Positions 47,857-60,654 of a stretch of 64,000 nt of DNA are shown here, one piece after another. Each line of letters starts with the position of its first letter. Within the stretch, counting starts at the first letter, position 1. The position numbers and the translations under genes were made by a program. Source of the DNA: Sipunculus nudus. Its lineage: Eukaryota; Annelida; Sipuncula; Golfingiida; Sipunculidae. The stretch covers positions 53,414,019 through 53,478,018 of the forward strand of contig CM049306.1 in NCBI GenBank assembly GCA_026874595.1, written 5' to 3'. Below the pieces are notes generated by a model. The model was not told the origin of the DNA, did no database searches, and saw only the letters and a program-made list of their open reading frames with translations.

Positions 47857-50551
47857 TTAATCATTATAAATCAAGCAGCCTGCCACATGCAACCACACAT
47901 TTTTGACATTGTGAACTTCCAACCAGAGATATTCACTCAGAGTGACTTGGTTTAGACAGACGAGTTTTCTTCAAATCTCAAAAGTACAGGATGTTTGTTA
48001 GAAGGTACAAGTTTAATGTTCACTCAGCTGTGAGTCATGATCCTTTTTAGTGCAGTTTCTGTGGTATTTTATAACAATAATTCTAGCAGACCTTGAGACA
48101 GACATTAATTAAGGGCATTGGTACAACTAATATACGGAAAACCCACAGCTGGAAGTTCAGTTGTACTCCCAGATTTTTTTTCATGTTTGTTTTATAGACA
48201 GATGGAGCAGTGATATCTGCAGATTTTATAGCTCAGTATTGATATTTATTTTTTTGGGCCAGACAGTTGATAAACATGCCTGGCACTAATAAGAATTCCT
48301 GCTGGACAACTCTTGTACACCAGACTTGTCTGTGGCTTTCACTTGGACTCTGAGACAGTCAGTGCAGCCATTATCAGGGACACCTTATTATGTTGTGGTC
48401 TACCCCTGCAGCCAGCAGACCATTAAATCAGTAATGTTGAACTAACATACCTCCAAAGGTACCGCCAGTCTTAATTGCCAATTCTTGCCTCTGTGGAAAC
48501 CATTGATAATTTTATTGGTTTTTCATGTACCTTTGGTAACCTCATCATTGCAATTGTGTTGAACTGATTTATGCTGAGCAGGTGATGGATGGGTGCTGTG
48601 TGTATTATTTAGAAAGTGTAACTTAAGGCAGTGTTTATCTGTGTGTTCCATCATTAAAGTACAAATTTATTGAAATATGTAGTATCAGATTATATGAATT
48701 TAATTTTTAGCCTATGGTGTTACTGCTGTAGCTGCCAGCCAAAATTTGGCTCCATTTTCTGTGCATGGCTCAGTCCCAACATTTGCCACAAAAAACAACA
48801 AATGCTTGATGTAAGAAGAAAGCAATCACAGAACACAAGCCTCTGCAAAATCCCTATAATCAATTTACTACAAAGCACCACAGGAAAAGATTTTCATAGT
48901 TTTGATACTCAGTGCACTTGATAGCTGTCTATGGCAGTGGCTTTGGGGCCTTGACAGTGACCAAAGAAATAACAGAAGGTATGTTAGAATAGAAAGTGTT
49001 ATCCTAATCCTCCAAAATTATTTCAACAAAGTCGGTTAAATACTTATTGCGTAAACAAAGGTTAAAACATAATATCTTTGGCCATCTGGAGGAAGCATTA
49101 TTATATATGCCTAGCCCTATCAAGTTGAAAGATATGCAGTTGACAAATTTAGTAATGGAAATGTGTATATATAAAATGGATATCCTGGTTTCCCTGTGTA
49201 AGAATATACATTTTAAGAAGATCTCTGACCAATAGGAGGGCAGTATGATAGTATTCCAAGTTTATATCAGACAATATGCACAGACATGTCATCTGTATTA
49301 ATCATATACTAAATGCTTCTCCCAGCTGTCACTAAATGGGTATCAGGCGCTCACTTAACAGCTTACCAGGCAGGTTGCCAAGGTATTATTCCTTCCCTGT
49401 TGCTGTACAAAGGTTCATTTTTACATTCTTAAAAAGTCTGTTATGATATCACATGGGCATGGAATAAAAAAAGACCTTAATAATAGGTCAGTATTCATAC
49501 ATTTTTTTAGAATTTCTGTTTATAAAATTTAATATTATATGCATGGATTTAGATTTATACCATAGATGCCTGAAATAAAAATTCCTTCTCCAGTACAAAG
49601 ATGAAAATATATATATAGTAAGGCTGTACATATATGTGTATGTGTGTAATCTGTGTTTTTGCCACAAGTGCATGTAACACGTGTGTAGTTGTGCAAAGGC
49701 GAGGACAATAATGGAGGATCCAGAATTTTTCTTGGACAAATTGAAATCCCATTTTCCCTTCTTGGCTAGGGTATTTACGGGAAACCTTTCTGAAAGACCA
49801 CCTCTCTATTTTGACCACCTTTGGGTGAACTGTAAGCATCCACATAGGCTTTAACTGGCTTGTCTAATAAGACTACCTGTGAATGAAGACCACTTTTGGC
49901 CAGTCCAATGGATCTTTTTATTACACAGGTTTAAAAGTATATTTTCGCAATTCAACAAAAAATTTGTATATTAGTGTAATGATTAAAGGATGAACATCTA
50001 GACAGTAAAAGTAAAATGTGTACAACACAGACAGATACAGGGGAGGCCTAACTGTGTTAGTTTTGGTTAGATTGTTCACTTAATCACTAACTTGAGTTGT
50101 TTTGTTCATTAATCACTTAGAGTTAACTTATTTATATTTTGTTGTATCAGACAATAAGTGTCACACTGGCTCAACCTCCTCCGGACAGCCATTATCAGGT
50201 CATTCGCTTGATTGGCCTTGTTTGTGTACCACCTGTCTGGTCATTTGTATGTCCCAGAATGTGTACAATTTACAAACGTCTTTGCCTGTCATTCCTCTGT
50301 CCTTATGGCACATTCTGTAACTTTATGTGCTACAGTGTTTCAGTTTCACATATTAAAAGGTGACTGTTAAATATCCAAATAACCCAATATTAGGTCATTG
50401 TGACCTCACTCTTTTGAGATAATGATCAAATGTAAATGTTTCCATGATGTATATTATACTAGTGTGTGTCAAATTTTGCTTCTTTGATATTTTCAATACA
50501 GGATATTCATGTGTTAAGTATTTGCCTTAAGAAAATTAGGCCCTGCTCTCC

Positions 50552-51022
50552 CAGGGTTGACAAGTTTCTGCCATTGATGGTTTCCGCCATGGCAGAAGTA
50601 CGTTTCTGCCAGCAGGGCAAAAATAGGTTTCTGCCATCAGTTAAGTAGAAATGGCAGAAACATACTTGTAGCCAAAGTTGGAATTCACTTACAGTCATAA
50701 AAGAAAAATAAATTTACCTCAAAATATATACATATCAATCCTTTCCTGTTGTTCATTGTTACATCCAAACTCTCCTCCCTCCAGGTGTTTACATAACATT
50801 TAACACAGAAACCCAACCCTGGCAGAAACCAAACCCTTATGTGTAGTTACCCCTAAATTGTTTAGCACAGCAAACTTTGAAACCAGCTTGGTGTAGCCAA
50901 AGCAGCAATGTTTGTTCTTTGTTTCAGGATGCTCATGGGCAATACAGACTTGGAAAAGGGTTTCTGTCACTTTCTGCCTTCGTCGGCAGAAATAGGTTTC
51001 TGCCAGCAGAAACGCAACCCTG
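50552..51022. mobile_element. hAT-like MITE with perfect 8-bp target duplication
   Basis: The ends are CAGGGTTGACAAGTTTCTGC and GCAGAAACGCAACCCTG, inverted with a small indel. The 8-mer TGCTCTCC flanks both sides (50544-50551 and 51023-51030). The interior repeats TTTCTGCC/GGCAGAAA in both orientations, giving several nested hairpins. 471 bp, no coding capacity. It lies about 220 bp upstream of ZIP13 exon 3. Confidence 0.85.
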
Positions 51023-51241
51023 TGCTCTCCACCAGTTCTATACTACAACTTTATGTTCTTATATAATGATGTCTCCAGTATTATGAAAAAAGGTGTATTG
51101 TCATGTGGGTTGACAATTGAGAATGAATAGAGTTATAAAACTTCTGTAGGAGTTACCTTGCTTCTTGTGTTCTTTCCACTTCCAGGAATTTTATTTCTGG
51201 AGATGTTCATGGATTTGAAGATTGTTCTTATATACTTGCAG

Positions 51242-51369
51242 TCAGCGACCCCCATCAAGGGCACTTCAGGATAGGACTATGGGTGCTAGTAGGGATATTT
51301 GCATTTCTCATCATAGAAAAGATATTTACCCCAGCAGAAGAGCAAGAGCCACCTGACACCAAAAAACAG
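51242..51369 (+). CDS. SLC39A13: ZIP13-like zinc transporter, exon 3 (TM3)
   Basis: Acceptor TATACTTGCAG ends at 51241; donor AACAG|GTCAGT follows at 51370. The exon completes a Val codon and reads SDPHQGHFRIGLWVLVGIFA then FLIIEKIFTPAEEQ, ending in KKQ in phase 0 (residues 137-179). GLWVLVGIFAFLIIEKIF is the third membrane segment, matching the GLWV..GI..F..LEK pattern of ZIP13. The metal-binding TM4/TM5 exons are not found to the right, so the gene continues past 64000. Confidence 0.9.
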
Positions 51370-52197
51370 GTCAGTTTCTACTAATTCTTGTAAGCTTATT
51401 TTCCACTTGTCAAATGTGAAATTTTTCTTCTTCTGTGCATTGTCCAAAAGGGAGGTTTTAAATTAAAGCAGTCAGTGTTCAGATCACCAGGATATGTCAA
51501 AGGTTCCCATATTATAATCAGAGGCAGATTTAAGTGTATGCCGAGGAGATGGTCACCCCCCTTTTTTCAACCCCAAAACTCTAGAAACAGAACTTTACGT
51601 GTGTAAAACTGAACAACAATAATTTTTGTTCAAAGATTGCACCATTGTATCCTAAGTGTCAAAATACATTTTACAACATATTAGTTCGGACATCCCCTTT
51701 TATACCTTACCCTGTCAGCACTTCAAGCCTGACCCCCCATTCAGAAAAACCTCTTTCCACCACTGTTATCTTTATAATGTATTTGCCCCTTTTGAACAGG
51801 TTTACAAACAAATTCTATTGTTGAAAGTTTCCCTGAGATCTTGTCAATTTTACAAGGTCGGAGGGAGAAAAATGGGATTGTTGTTATTCCCCTTTTCTCC
51901 GTATTCTTACTTTGATGCAACAGAGCCAAAACAGACCCCTTCAGTCAGTTTAAAACAGTATTTACACATCAAATCATTTGCTGGGTCAAGCATTTATATA
52001 AAAAGTGGAGCCTATTTTAGTCTGATTATTACAAACAGCCAATTAGAGCTTGCCAAATTATTGGCTGCTCTATTGTACATTCATGACCATCTCATGAATA
52101 TTAATGTGACTCGATGTCCTTTACATAATTAAATGCAATAAGATGGTATGTTTTGATCTGCTCATGACCGTAGTATACCTGAATATTGTCTCACTAA

Positions 52198-52226
52198 ACC
52201 AGAGAGAGAGAGAGAGACAGAGAGAG

Positions 52227-52275
<49 letters not shown>
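52198..52275. repeat. (GA)n microsatellite
   Basis: About 78 bp of AG dinucleotides with a few substitutions. Confidence 0.95.
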
Positions 52276-52279
<4 letters not shown>

Positions 52280-53184
52280 GCATTTAAGTTGACATTTTAG
52301 GAATACATTGGTGGTGTTTTCACATGTCAGAAGGCTAAAGACGAAAGACTTGTCATTTCCATATATTCTGTACTTCCTAATGTATGTTATCAGTTCAGAA
52401 GCATTTAAGCTGGATAAAGATTAAATCTAGGACTACAGCTTTCCATATCAACAGGCATAGAAATTAAGACTTTGACAGACTTGCTAAGGTCACTAGGAAA
52501 AAGCATACTGTTTGGTGTGTGGAGTATAGAGTTAATGTGTAAACTATAGAATTTCCTCATATTCACAGAAATATTAATAATATCAAGCATTTTATTAGAA
52601 TTCTAAAGCATGATTTGTCATGTGTTGTCATGTTTGTCACAGTCACGTGAATCTGTATTTTATTGAAAATTGCACAAAACAGATAGCTTAGCATTAATGC
52701 ATGTTTAAGAGACAGTCTGTGGTGAATTTGCACACCTTATGCTTTTGTTACACAGCTCTTCTGCAAATTCTAAAAAAAATTCATCCCTGAGATTGCATGC
52801 CTGGTTCATTCAGCTCTGCAACACATGAGAATAGAAGGAAATTTCTCATTGAACTTAACTGATGATAAAAAGTTTATTTTCTTTACCTTTGCCAGTCTCA
52901 TGGGATTTTAAGAAGTACAAGCCTACTCAGTGACCTTAATGTAGGGACTGTTTTGAAAACAAGAACACTCCAGATTCTAGTCATCTTGTCTTGTATTACT
53001 AGAAGCTACATCTGTATTTTCTGCATTTAGCATTGGCAGATTTGATGTACACAGATGTGTCCATCTGTTGTGTTTTAAAGGGCATTCCCCTTTCAGCAAT
53101 CTATAAATTGTCTAAACAGACAATTGCATTAGCCTTGCACATCATGGTTTTGCCTACAGGCAGTATGTCTGAGATGTATTATTA

Positions 53185-55204
53185 GGGCCCCGCTTGACAA
53201 GCGGGTGCCCTATAGTGATCACCGTGTCAGTCCGTCCTTCCGTCCATCCGTCCTTCCATCAGTGATACTTTCTTTTGCACCGATAACTTAACAACAACAT
53301 ACTGCAGCTTTCCCAAATTAACAGGGTTGAATGGTACCTATGAGGGCTCCAGACCTATCGAATTACAGACTTGTCGGAATTCAAACATGGCCGCCACAGC
53401 CCAAACACTGATTTTCTTTCGCGTGCGATAACTCAACAACAACATACTGCTGCTTTCCCAAATTCACAGGAATGATTGCCTCCTATGAGGTCTCCAGACC
53501 TATCGAATAACAGACTTGTCGGAATTCCAATATGGCCGCCACAGCCCAAAAGCTGATTTTCTTTCGCGCGCGATAACAACAACCTACTGCAGCTTTCCCA
53601 AATTCACAGGAATGATTGGCATCTATGAGGGCTCCAGACCTATTGAATAACAGACCTGTTGGAATTCCAATATGGCTGCCACAGCCCAAACACTGATTTT
53701 CTTTTGCGCGCGATAACTCAACAACAACATACTGCAGCTTTTCTAAATTCACAGGAATAATTGGCACCTATGAGAGCTCCAGACCTATCGAATTACAGAA
53801 TTGTCGGAATCCCAATATGGCTGCCACAGCCAAACGCTGATTTTCTTTCGCGCGCAATAACTCAACATCAACATTCTGCAGCTTTCCCAAATTAACAGGG
53901 TTGGATGGTACCTATGAGGGCTCCAGACCTATCGAATTACAGACTTGTAGGAATTCCAACATGGCCGCCACAGCCCAAACGTTGATTTTCTTTCGCTTCG
54001 ATAACTCAACAACAACATACTGCTGCTTCCCCAAATTCACAGGAATGATTGCCTCCTATGAGGTCTCCAGACCTATCAAATAACAGACTTGTCAGAATTC
54101 CAATATGGCGCCACAGCCCAAACGCTGATTTTCTTTCGCGCGCGATAACAACAACCTACTGCGGCTTTCCCAAATTCACAGGAATGATTGGCACCTATGA
54201 GGGCTTCAGACCTATTGAATAACAGACCTGTTGGAATTCCAATATGGCTGCCACAGCCCAAACACTGATTTTCTTTTGCGCGCGATAACTCAACAACAAC
54301 ATACTGCTGCTTTCTCAAATTCCAAGGAATGATTGGCTCCTATGAGGGCTCCAGATCTATCGAATAACCGACTTGTCGGAATTCCAATATGGCCACCACA
54401 ACCCAAACGCTCATTTTCTTTTGTTGATAACTCAACAACAACATACTGCAGCTTTTCTAAATTCACAGGAATAATTGGCACCTATGAGAGCTCCAGACCT
54501 ATCGAATTACAGAATTGTCGGAATCCCAATATGGCTGCCACAGCCAAACGCTGATTTTCTTTCGCGCGCAATAACTCAACATCAACATACTGCAGCTTTT
54601 TCCAATTCACAGGGATGATTGGTACCTATGAGGACTCCAGACCTAACAAATTACAGACTTGTAGGAATTCTAATATGGCCCCCACAGCAAATTCGCTGAT
54701 TTTCTTTCGCGCGCGATAACTCAACAACAACCTACTGCAGCTTTCCAAAATTCACAGAGATGATTGGTACCTATATAAGGGATCCAGACCTGTTTAATTA
54801 CAGACCTGTTGGAATTCCAATATGGCCGCCACAGCCCGATAGCTGATTTTTTTTTTTGCACTCAATAACTTAACAACAACCTACTGCAGCTTTCCCTATT
54901 TCACAGGGATCATTGGTGCCTATGAGGGCTCCAGACTTACTGAATTACTGGCTCAAAATCAAATATGGCTAACAGATTACATTCAGTGATTTTCTATTGC
55001 ACACATTATTTCAGACATATCTTCTTTAATATCATTTGATCCAGTAGGTTTTTTTCCCTCATGCATATGGATAAAAACCTGTTTCTGTTTGTCATATTTT
55101 TCAAATTTTACTTAATTTTTCACCCATATGTAAACTAGTCCAGCACTTGCAGAAACCCGGGGCCCTCTGTGGACCATTGTCCGACCATATCTAGTTTGTT
55201 CTAG
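53185..55204 (+). mobile_element. Minisatellite-bearing Helentron-like element, family B, with higher-order repeat
   Basis: The left end forms the hairpin AGGGC-CCCGCTT / AAGCGGG-TGCCCT (53184-53211). Then about 12 monomers of ~143 bp follow, with TATGGCCGCCACAGCCCAAA, TTCTTTCGCGCGCGATAAC and CTATGAGGGCTCCAGACC. The right end has GGAC-CATT-GTCC, then GACCATAT, CTAG, TT (55191-55194), with a second CTAG ten bases on. The layout parallels family A though the sequences are unrelated. Short ORFs across the array are repeat products. Confidence 0.7.
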
Positions 55205-56819
55205 TTTTTCTGTGGTCATACCATTTATCTGAGGGTGTGATGTATCTTAAGAATGAGGTCCACGTGTATTTAATGGGAGGTACACCAATACAATACTTTG
55301 TGTAAGATTTGGTAAAACCTGTTTTACTACCACAGTAATATTATGTATACTACACAATTTCTGAGGGACCAAAAACTGAATAAAAGTCTGATCAAGTTTG
55401 GTGACACTGATGTGATACCTAAGGTAGAAGATCAGCAGATAATCAAGAAAGCTAGAGACAGTAAGCTAAAGTCCTGATCATTGTTTCTGGATATGAACCA
55501 AAATTCCAGTGGATTTCCTTAGGGCCTAGACAAACAATATATGATAATTCATAGACAAGAACTAGTATGATTATCATGAGCATTGAGCAAGTATCTGAAT
55601 AAATTCCCTGAAAGATTTGATGAAAACTTTCAGTATACAAATTTCAAAAACTTTCACAGCATATTCAATAAGTTTTCAGATTATTTTTAATCCAGCCCAA
55701 TTGTTAATTATTAATTTGCTTCTGCTTTGCCATTTAACCTACCCAGAGTTATCCTCATGACAAACAAATACTGACAATGAACATATGATCTCTCTTAGTC
55801 TATAGTCCAGCCAAAATTCCTAAAAGGGCTCACTTTTTTTAGACATTTGTTCATCTCTATAGCATCCAGTATTGAACCATGTGACTAAATGCAATTCTCT
55901 GCCAAAGCCAACAGGATTCAGTCAGGTGACTTGTCACATGACTGTTAGTACAGCAGTCATGTGACATGATTATTTTCACATAAAGTATGTGCCAAGACCA
56001 TTTAAACATTTATAAACATATTAAAATATTTAGAACTAAAGCTCATCTGAACAATTTTACCTCTAATCAGAGCCACCATAGGTTGAATTTTTATGGGATC
56101 AGGGGGTTTCTTGATTGACAACCACAAATCCAAAGTGAGCCAATGTCTCACATATTTTATTTATACTGCCCTTCTCAACAAATTAATCAAATATGATTTC
56201 TTTTTATTTTCTGTCATAGTCATCGCATAAAATTGTCATGAAAATTAAAAACTGAATTTATCCCTGAATTATAAAAATACAAAAATTGACAGATTTAAAC
56301 CAGGTATACTGGATGTCCAGAAGGTTTGGAAGAAGAATGGTACTTTGTCTGCATATAAAAATATGTAAATGTAAAAGATTCTACATTAATATTTATAACA
56401 TAGTAATAATAAATAAGAATAATTTAAAAGTTATATCATTCAGTTCTGTGTGTTAGCTTGGACTGAAGGCTCATATATAGTATAGTGTGTGCATATGGAT
56501 CTAGTCTTAGGATATTATATATATTCTTTATTATGAACAAAGAAATTGTGCTTGTGCACTTTTACAATGCTCTGTGATGGCTGAGTTAGTTTATAGCCTA
56601 CAAGTTCATATAAACATATCCTACAAATCACAAATTGACCTTGTGTAACTGATATACTTTGTGATTAGATTTTTTAAAATGCATGTGTATTTCAAACAGA
56701 TAAAACGTTAGCTAAGAATGTTTTCTTCCTGAGTGAGAATGAAAGAATATCAGCTTATAATCTGTACGGAACAATGTATGGATATTATAAAGAAAAGAGA
56801 CAGAAAGTTTATTCACATT

Positions 56820-57340
56820 TGAGTCTTGTTAGCATCATGTCTCTTTGATTCAGTCATGAATATTCATGATTTTGTGGTGGACATTTGGATTTTGACCAGT
56901 TTTAAGACATCAGACTGAATATTTCCATTTTAAACCTGTAACAGTAGTAAACATTTCAACAAGAACTTTGATTTGATCATGAATTTTCATGATTTTGTGG
57001 TGGAGATTTGGATTTAGACCAGTTTTAAGACATCAGACTGAATATTTCCATTTTAAACCTGTAACAGTTGTAAACATTTCAACAAGATCTTTGATTTGAT
57101 CATGAATTTTCATGATTTTGTGGTGGAGATTTGGATTTAGACCAGTTTTAAGACATCAGAATGAATATTTCCATTTTAAACCTGTAACAGTAGTAAACAT
57201 ACCAACAAGATCTTTGATTTGATCATGAATTTTCATGATTTTGTGGTGGAGATTTGGATTTAGACCAGTTTTAAGACATCAGACTGAATATTTCCATTTT
57301 AAACCTGTAACAGTAGTAAACATTTCAACAAGATCTCAGC
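56820..57340. repeat. 123-bp tandem repeat, 4 copies
   Basis: ATCATGAATTTTCATGAT-centred units begin at 56854, 56978, 57101 and 57224 (spacing 124, 123, 123). Copies 2-4 are nearly identical. Each unit centres on an 18-bp inverted repeat. Confidence 0.92.
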
Positions 57341-59554
57341 AAATTTGCTTTCTAAAAGAGGCTGAACATTATCAGTTAGGGTGTGTAGCAGACTGTATAT
57401 ACTCCTCCATAAAATTATATGATCTTTAAGAAAAAGTTTGATATTGCCAGAGGGAGTTTACAAGGGTACATTCCTCTTCCTTTTATCACCTAAATAACAT
57501 AAAGTAATCATTGACAGCTTTTGTAGCCACTCTCAGGCTCAATAGTTACAGCTTAAGTCTGTTTAACATACCCACTTTCACTGGTATCTATTTAGCCTGT
57601 CTCCTTTAGTTCAGTTAAATACCGTTTGTTCATCAATTCAGCCGCACACACAGGCCAGTTCAGGGGCTGCCACTTGTAAAAATTGCTGAAAAAAACTAAG
57701 TAGGTCACTCTGACCTTATTTTTTCCAAGCTGTGTCTTTCCAAGCTATATCTCAAGATATATTATTACTACCTTCACTCTAAATTTCAGTGCAAATACTC
57801 CCCAAACTGGAATAATTAGGTCACTATGACCTAATTTTCTGAAATACAGGTATTCAACAAAGGTTTATGAACTATATGTGTGCATCCCATGTATTTTACA
57901 TTTCTATATTACTAAATTTCTGATCCTGTATGTTATCATTAACTTGAGATTTTTGGATATGAAGGGATTCAGTGGGAGTAAATTTATCTTTTCTTTATTT
58001 CAGATGAATTAATGTTGCATAAATTTGCAGCTTGAATTGGTACAAGTACCTTTAACCATTTAAGGATGTCCACCTGTTTCTACTCTGCTTGTGTCTATAT
58101 CATATTTTATTTCTTTAGCTGCTGCTCTCAATCAAATGTGCTAACTATAATGGTCTTGTGCTAGTGGAACATGCAGTGATCTACTGTTAGCTTGTGTACC
58201 ACTTAACATGAGAAGTACCAGAGTACCGGCTGACCCTGACCCCTGAGGTCAGCAAGTACTTTGTAGGTCACAGCCCCTATCCCTCCAGAACTGATTTGCA
58301 GTCTCCAGTATGGGGGTAAAATATCATTTTATGTCTGGCTTGGCTAAGAGAGGACCTACAGACACTGTCACTGCTTTCATCATCTAGTCATCGTGGGAAC
58401 TGAGACCTGTAACCTCATTGTACAAATGATCTAAATGGTTGCAAAAAGATAATGTGAACAATATTTATCTTTATGTACATGCAGATTTATGCAAATGTAT
58501 TTAATTTGAAATAAAGAAATGATTGAATTTAATCCAACTAAATACCTTTATATTCAACCGTCTTAAGTGCATGATAGCATCTGAGATCAGGTATTTAGTA
58601 TTTTAGAATTGTAAAAAAAAAAATGTATGGGTTACACTTCTACAAATAATATATATTTTGTTCATAAACCTTTGCTGAATAACTGTGCTGATTCTGTCTG
58701 TGATTTCATTTAAGAAATTTGATTAGATATGATTTGCATTTTGATTAGATGGATTTTTCTTGTCATTTTGTTTTTAATTTTGGCATAAAAATGCTTCTCA
58801 GTGGCCTTATAAATGTCAAAATCATTAAACCTGTAGGTTTCTTTAGTAAAAACCTTTTCTTTAAAATGCCTTTATTTGGGTAAGCCCTTATGACTGGAAC
58901 TAATCAGCTTTTGACGATAATGCAAGGCAGCATCAAATTTATGGCCCTCCTTTGTTTTAATTAATGATAAGTTATCTCAGTATTAAAATATTCAGGATTT
59001 TCTCTACTTTGTTCCTGTGCATGTTAAGGGTTCAGTTTGACCAAATAATCATGTCTGCACATCTGTATACATGTGAGAGCACTGAACGAATGTCATCTTT
59101 GTACAGAGAACAGTATACAGTTGCGGCTTCATATTACATGCATGGTGACCAACAGTTACAATCATAAATATATGCTGCCAGCTTGAATAGGGGTGATAAC
59201 CCCTGTACCCTCTGCACCAGACAGCCTGGGAACCACTCACTGATCTTCCTCCAGGGGTGTCCTGTGGTGCCCAGCAAAAGTACTGTCATGTATCACTTTT
59301 ATTATAAGTGTGTTATTTATGTCATATGGGTATAACAGGTCAATAGGGTGGTTGGTATTTTCTAAAACCACAACCATAATTTCCCTACAACCAACTGTAT
59401 AGGTATCTAATTAATAAATAACAGCTCGCATACAACCAACCTGGCTAAGGTTGGTTTGTTTGGTGAAGTAAATGATGAGTGGTTTGCTGATTATCAATAA
59501 CAATCGATTATTGGTCAGTTGGACATTTTTATCAATCTTGCAATGTCATAATCG

Positions 59555-59797
59555 ATTACTGAGTTTTGCAAATAAGATAGGCCTTGTGATGAGAAAATGT
59601 ATGCTTTCATTTAATTTATTTGAGGAAATTCTAGAATTCTGAGTTTTGCAAATAAGTTAGGCCTTGTGATGAGAAAATATATGCTTTCATTTATTTTATG
59701 TGAGAATATTCTAGAATTCTGAGTTTTGCAAATAAGTTGGGCTTTGTGATGAGAAAATGTATGCTTTCATTTAATTTATGTGAGAAATTTCTAGAAC
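59555..59797. repeat. 80-bp tandem repeat, 3 copies
   Basis: GAGTTTTGCAAATAAG recurs at 59561, 59641 and 59721 exactly 80 bp apart, followed by CTTGTGATGAGAAAAT and CATTTAATTTAT. Confidence 0.92.
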
Positions 59798-60654
59798 AGT
59801 ATTGTGTTTCGTCCTATACCATTAAGGGGGAGAGCTTCATTGATGTGGTCTTGTGCTGATATAAATCAAGATCCAGCTGTCAATCACTTTATTAAATTTC
59901 CTGGAACATTAGTTACTTCGTTTTTAGGTTTTCTAATAAGAATCTTATTTTAAAATAATTTCTCACAAGGATGGAGCTTTTAAAATAATGAGGCCTTCAG
60001 TTGTGTGAAAAATGAACCATTTAAACATCTGTCAAGTCTGGCGTTCTTACAGTTCCATGATACTCAAGATGATCATCGTATTAGGATCATGTGGTCGCCC
60101 TGGTTATCATAAATAGATTGGATGATGGGACTTGATGGAGTTGATAATAAAATCAGTCACAAGAAATCAGCACCTGTGAAATTAACACCCAAAATAGCAA
60201 CACAGGAAAGTGCTCTCCACTCCCTCTTTGCCAGTTATTTATTGATTTTCTGACTTGGTATTGAAGCACTTTTCATTTTCTGATGTTGTAAGTGCATCTG
60301 GCTGTTTTACAATGGTTTAAATGGATGTTTTCAGAGTTACAGATGTATGGCAAACTAAATGTACAGGAAACCTCATTGAATCAAGTCTCAGATACCCTGC
60401 TTGAGTCAAAGTCAATGCTTGCGGCTCTTATTAAAACCTTTTACCTGGTAAACTCATTTATGTCAAACCAGAGATGTCTCAGTTTTCTCTCACTCAGTCC
60501 ATGTAAACTTTGACTCAAAAGGGGGTTTACTCTAACATCATGGAATAAAGTTATATTTTGTTAGCTTGAACATCTGTTTCATTGTGTGAAAGAAAAAAGT
60601 TCTCAAATTATGAATTTGGATGTTGGTAATGGAGCAAGGAAAAATTGACCAAAA

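Larger units (their letters stand above)
42247..51241 (+). other. ZIP13 intron 2 (9.0 kb)
   Basis: Contains an (AAT)n run at 42483-42509, the Harbinger-like element, family A copy 3 and the hAT-like MITE at 50552-51022. From 45240 to 47430 and 47860 to 50540 no feature is recognised beyond short AT-rich runs. Confidence 0.8.

Noticed and set aside
49741-49915. Possible DNA-transposon remnant (GACCACCTTT-type motifs)
   Set aside because: Short, with no inverted ends or target duplication found; it cannot be supported as an element.
50507-50698. Opposing 60-63 codon frames
   Set aside because: They come from the TTTCTGCC/GGCAGAAA repeats of the hAT-like MITE.
53483-54554. Several 60-94 codon frames in the family B array
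   Set aside because: They are translations of the 143-bp monomers on both strands and share no domain.
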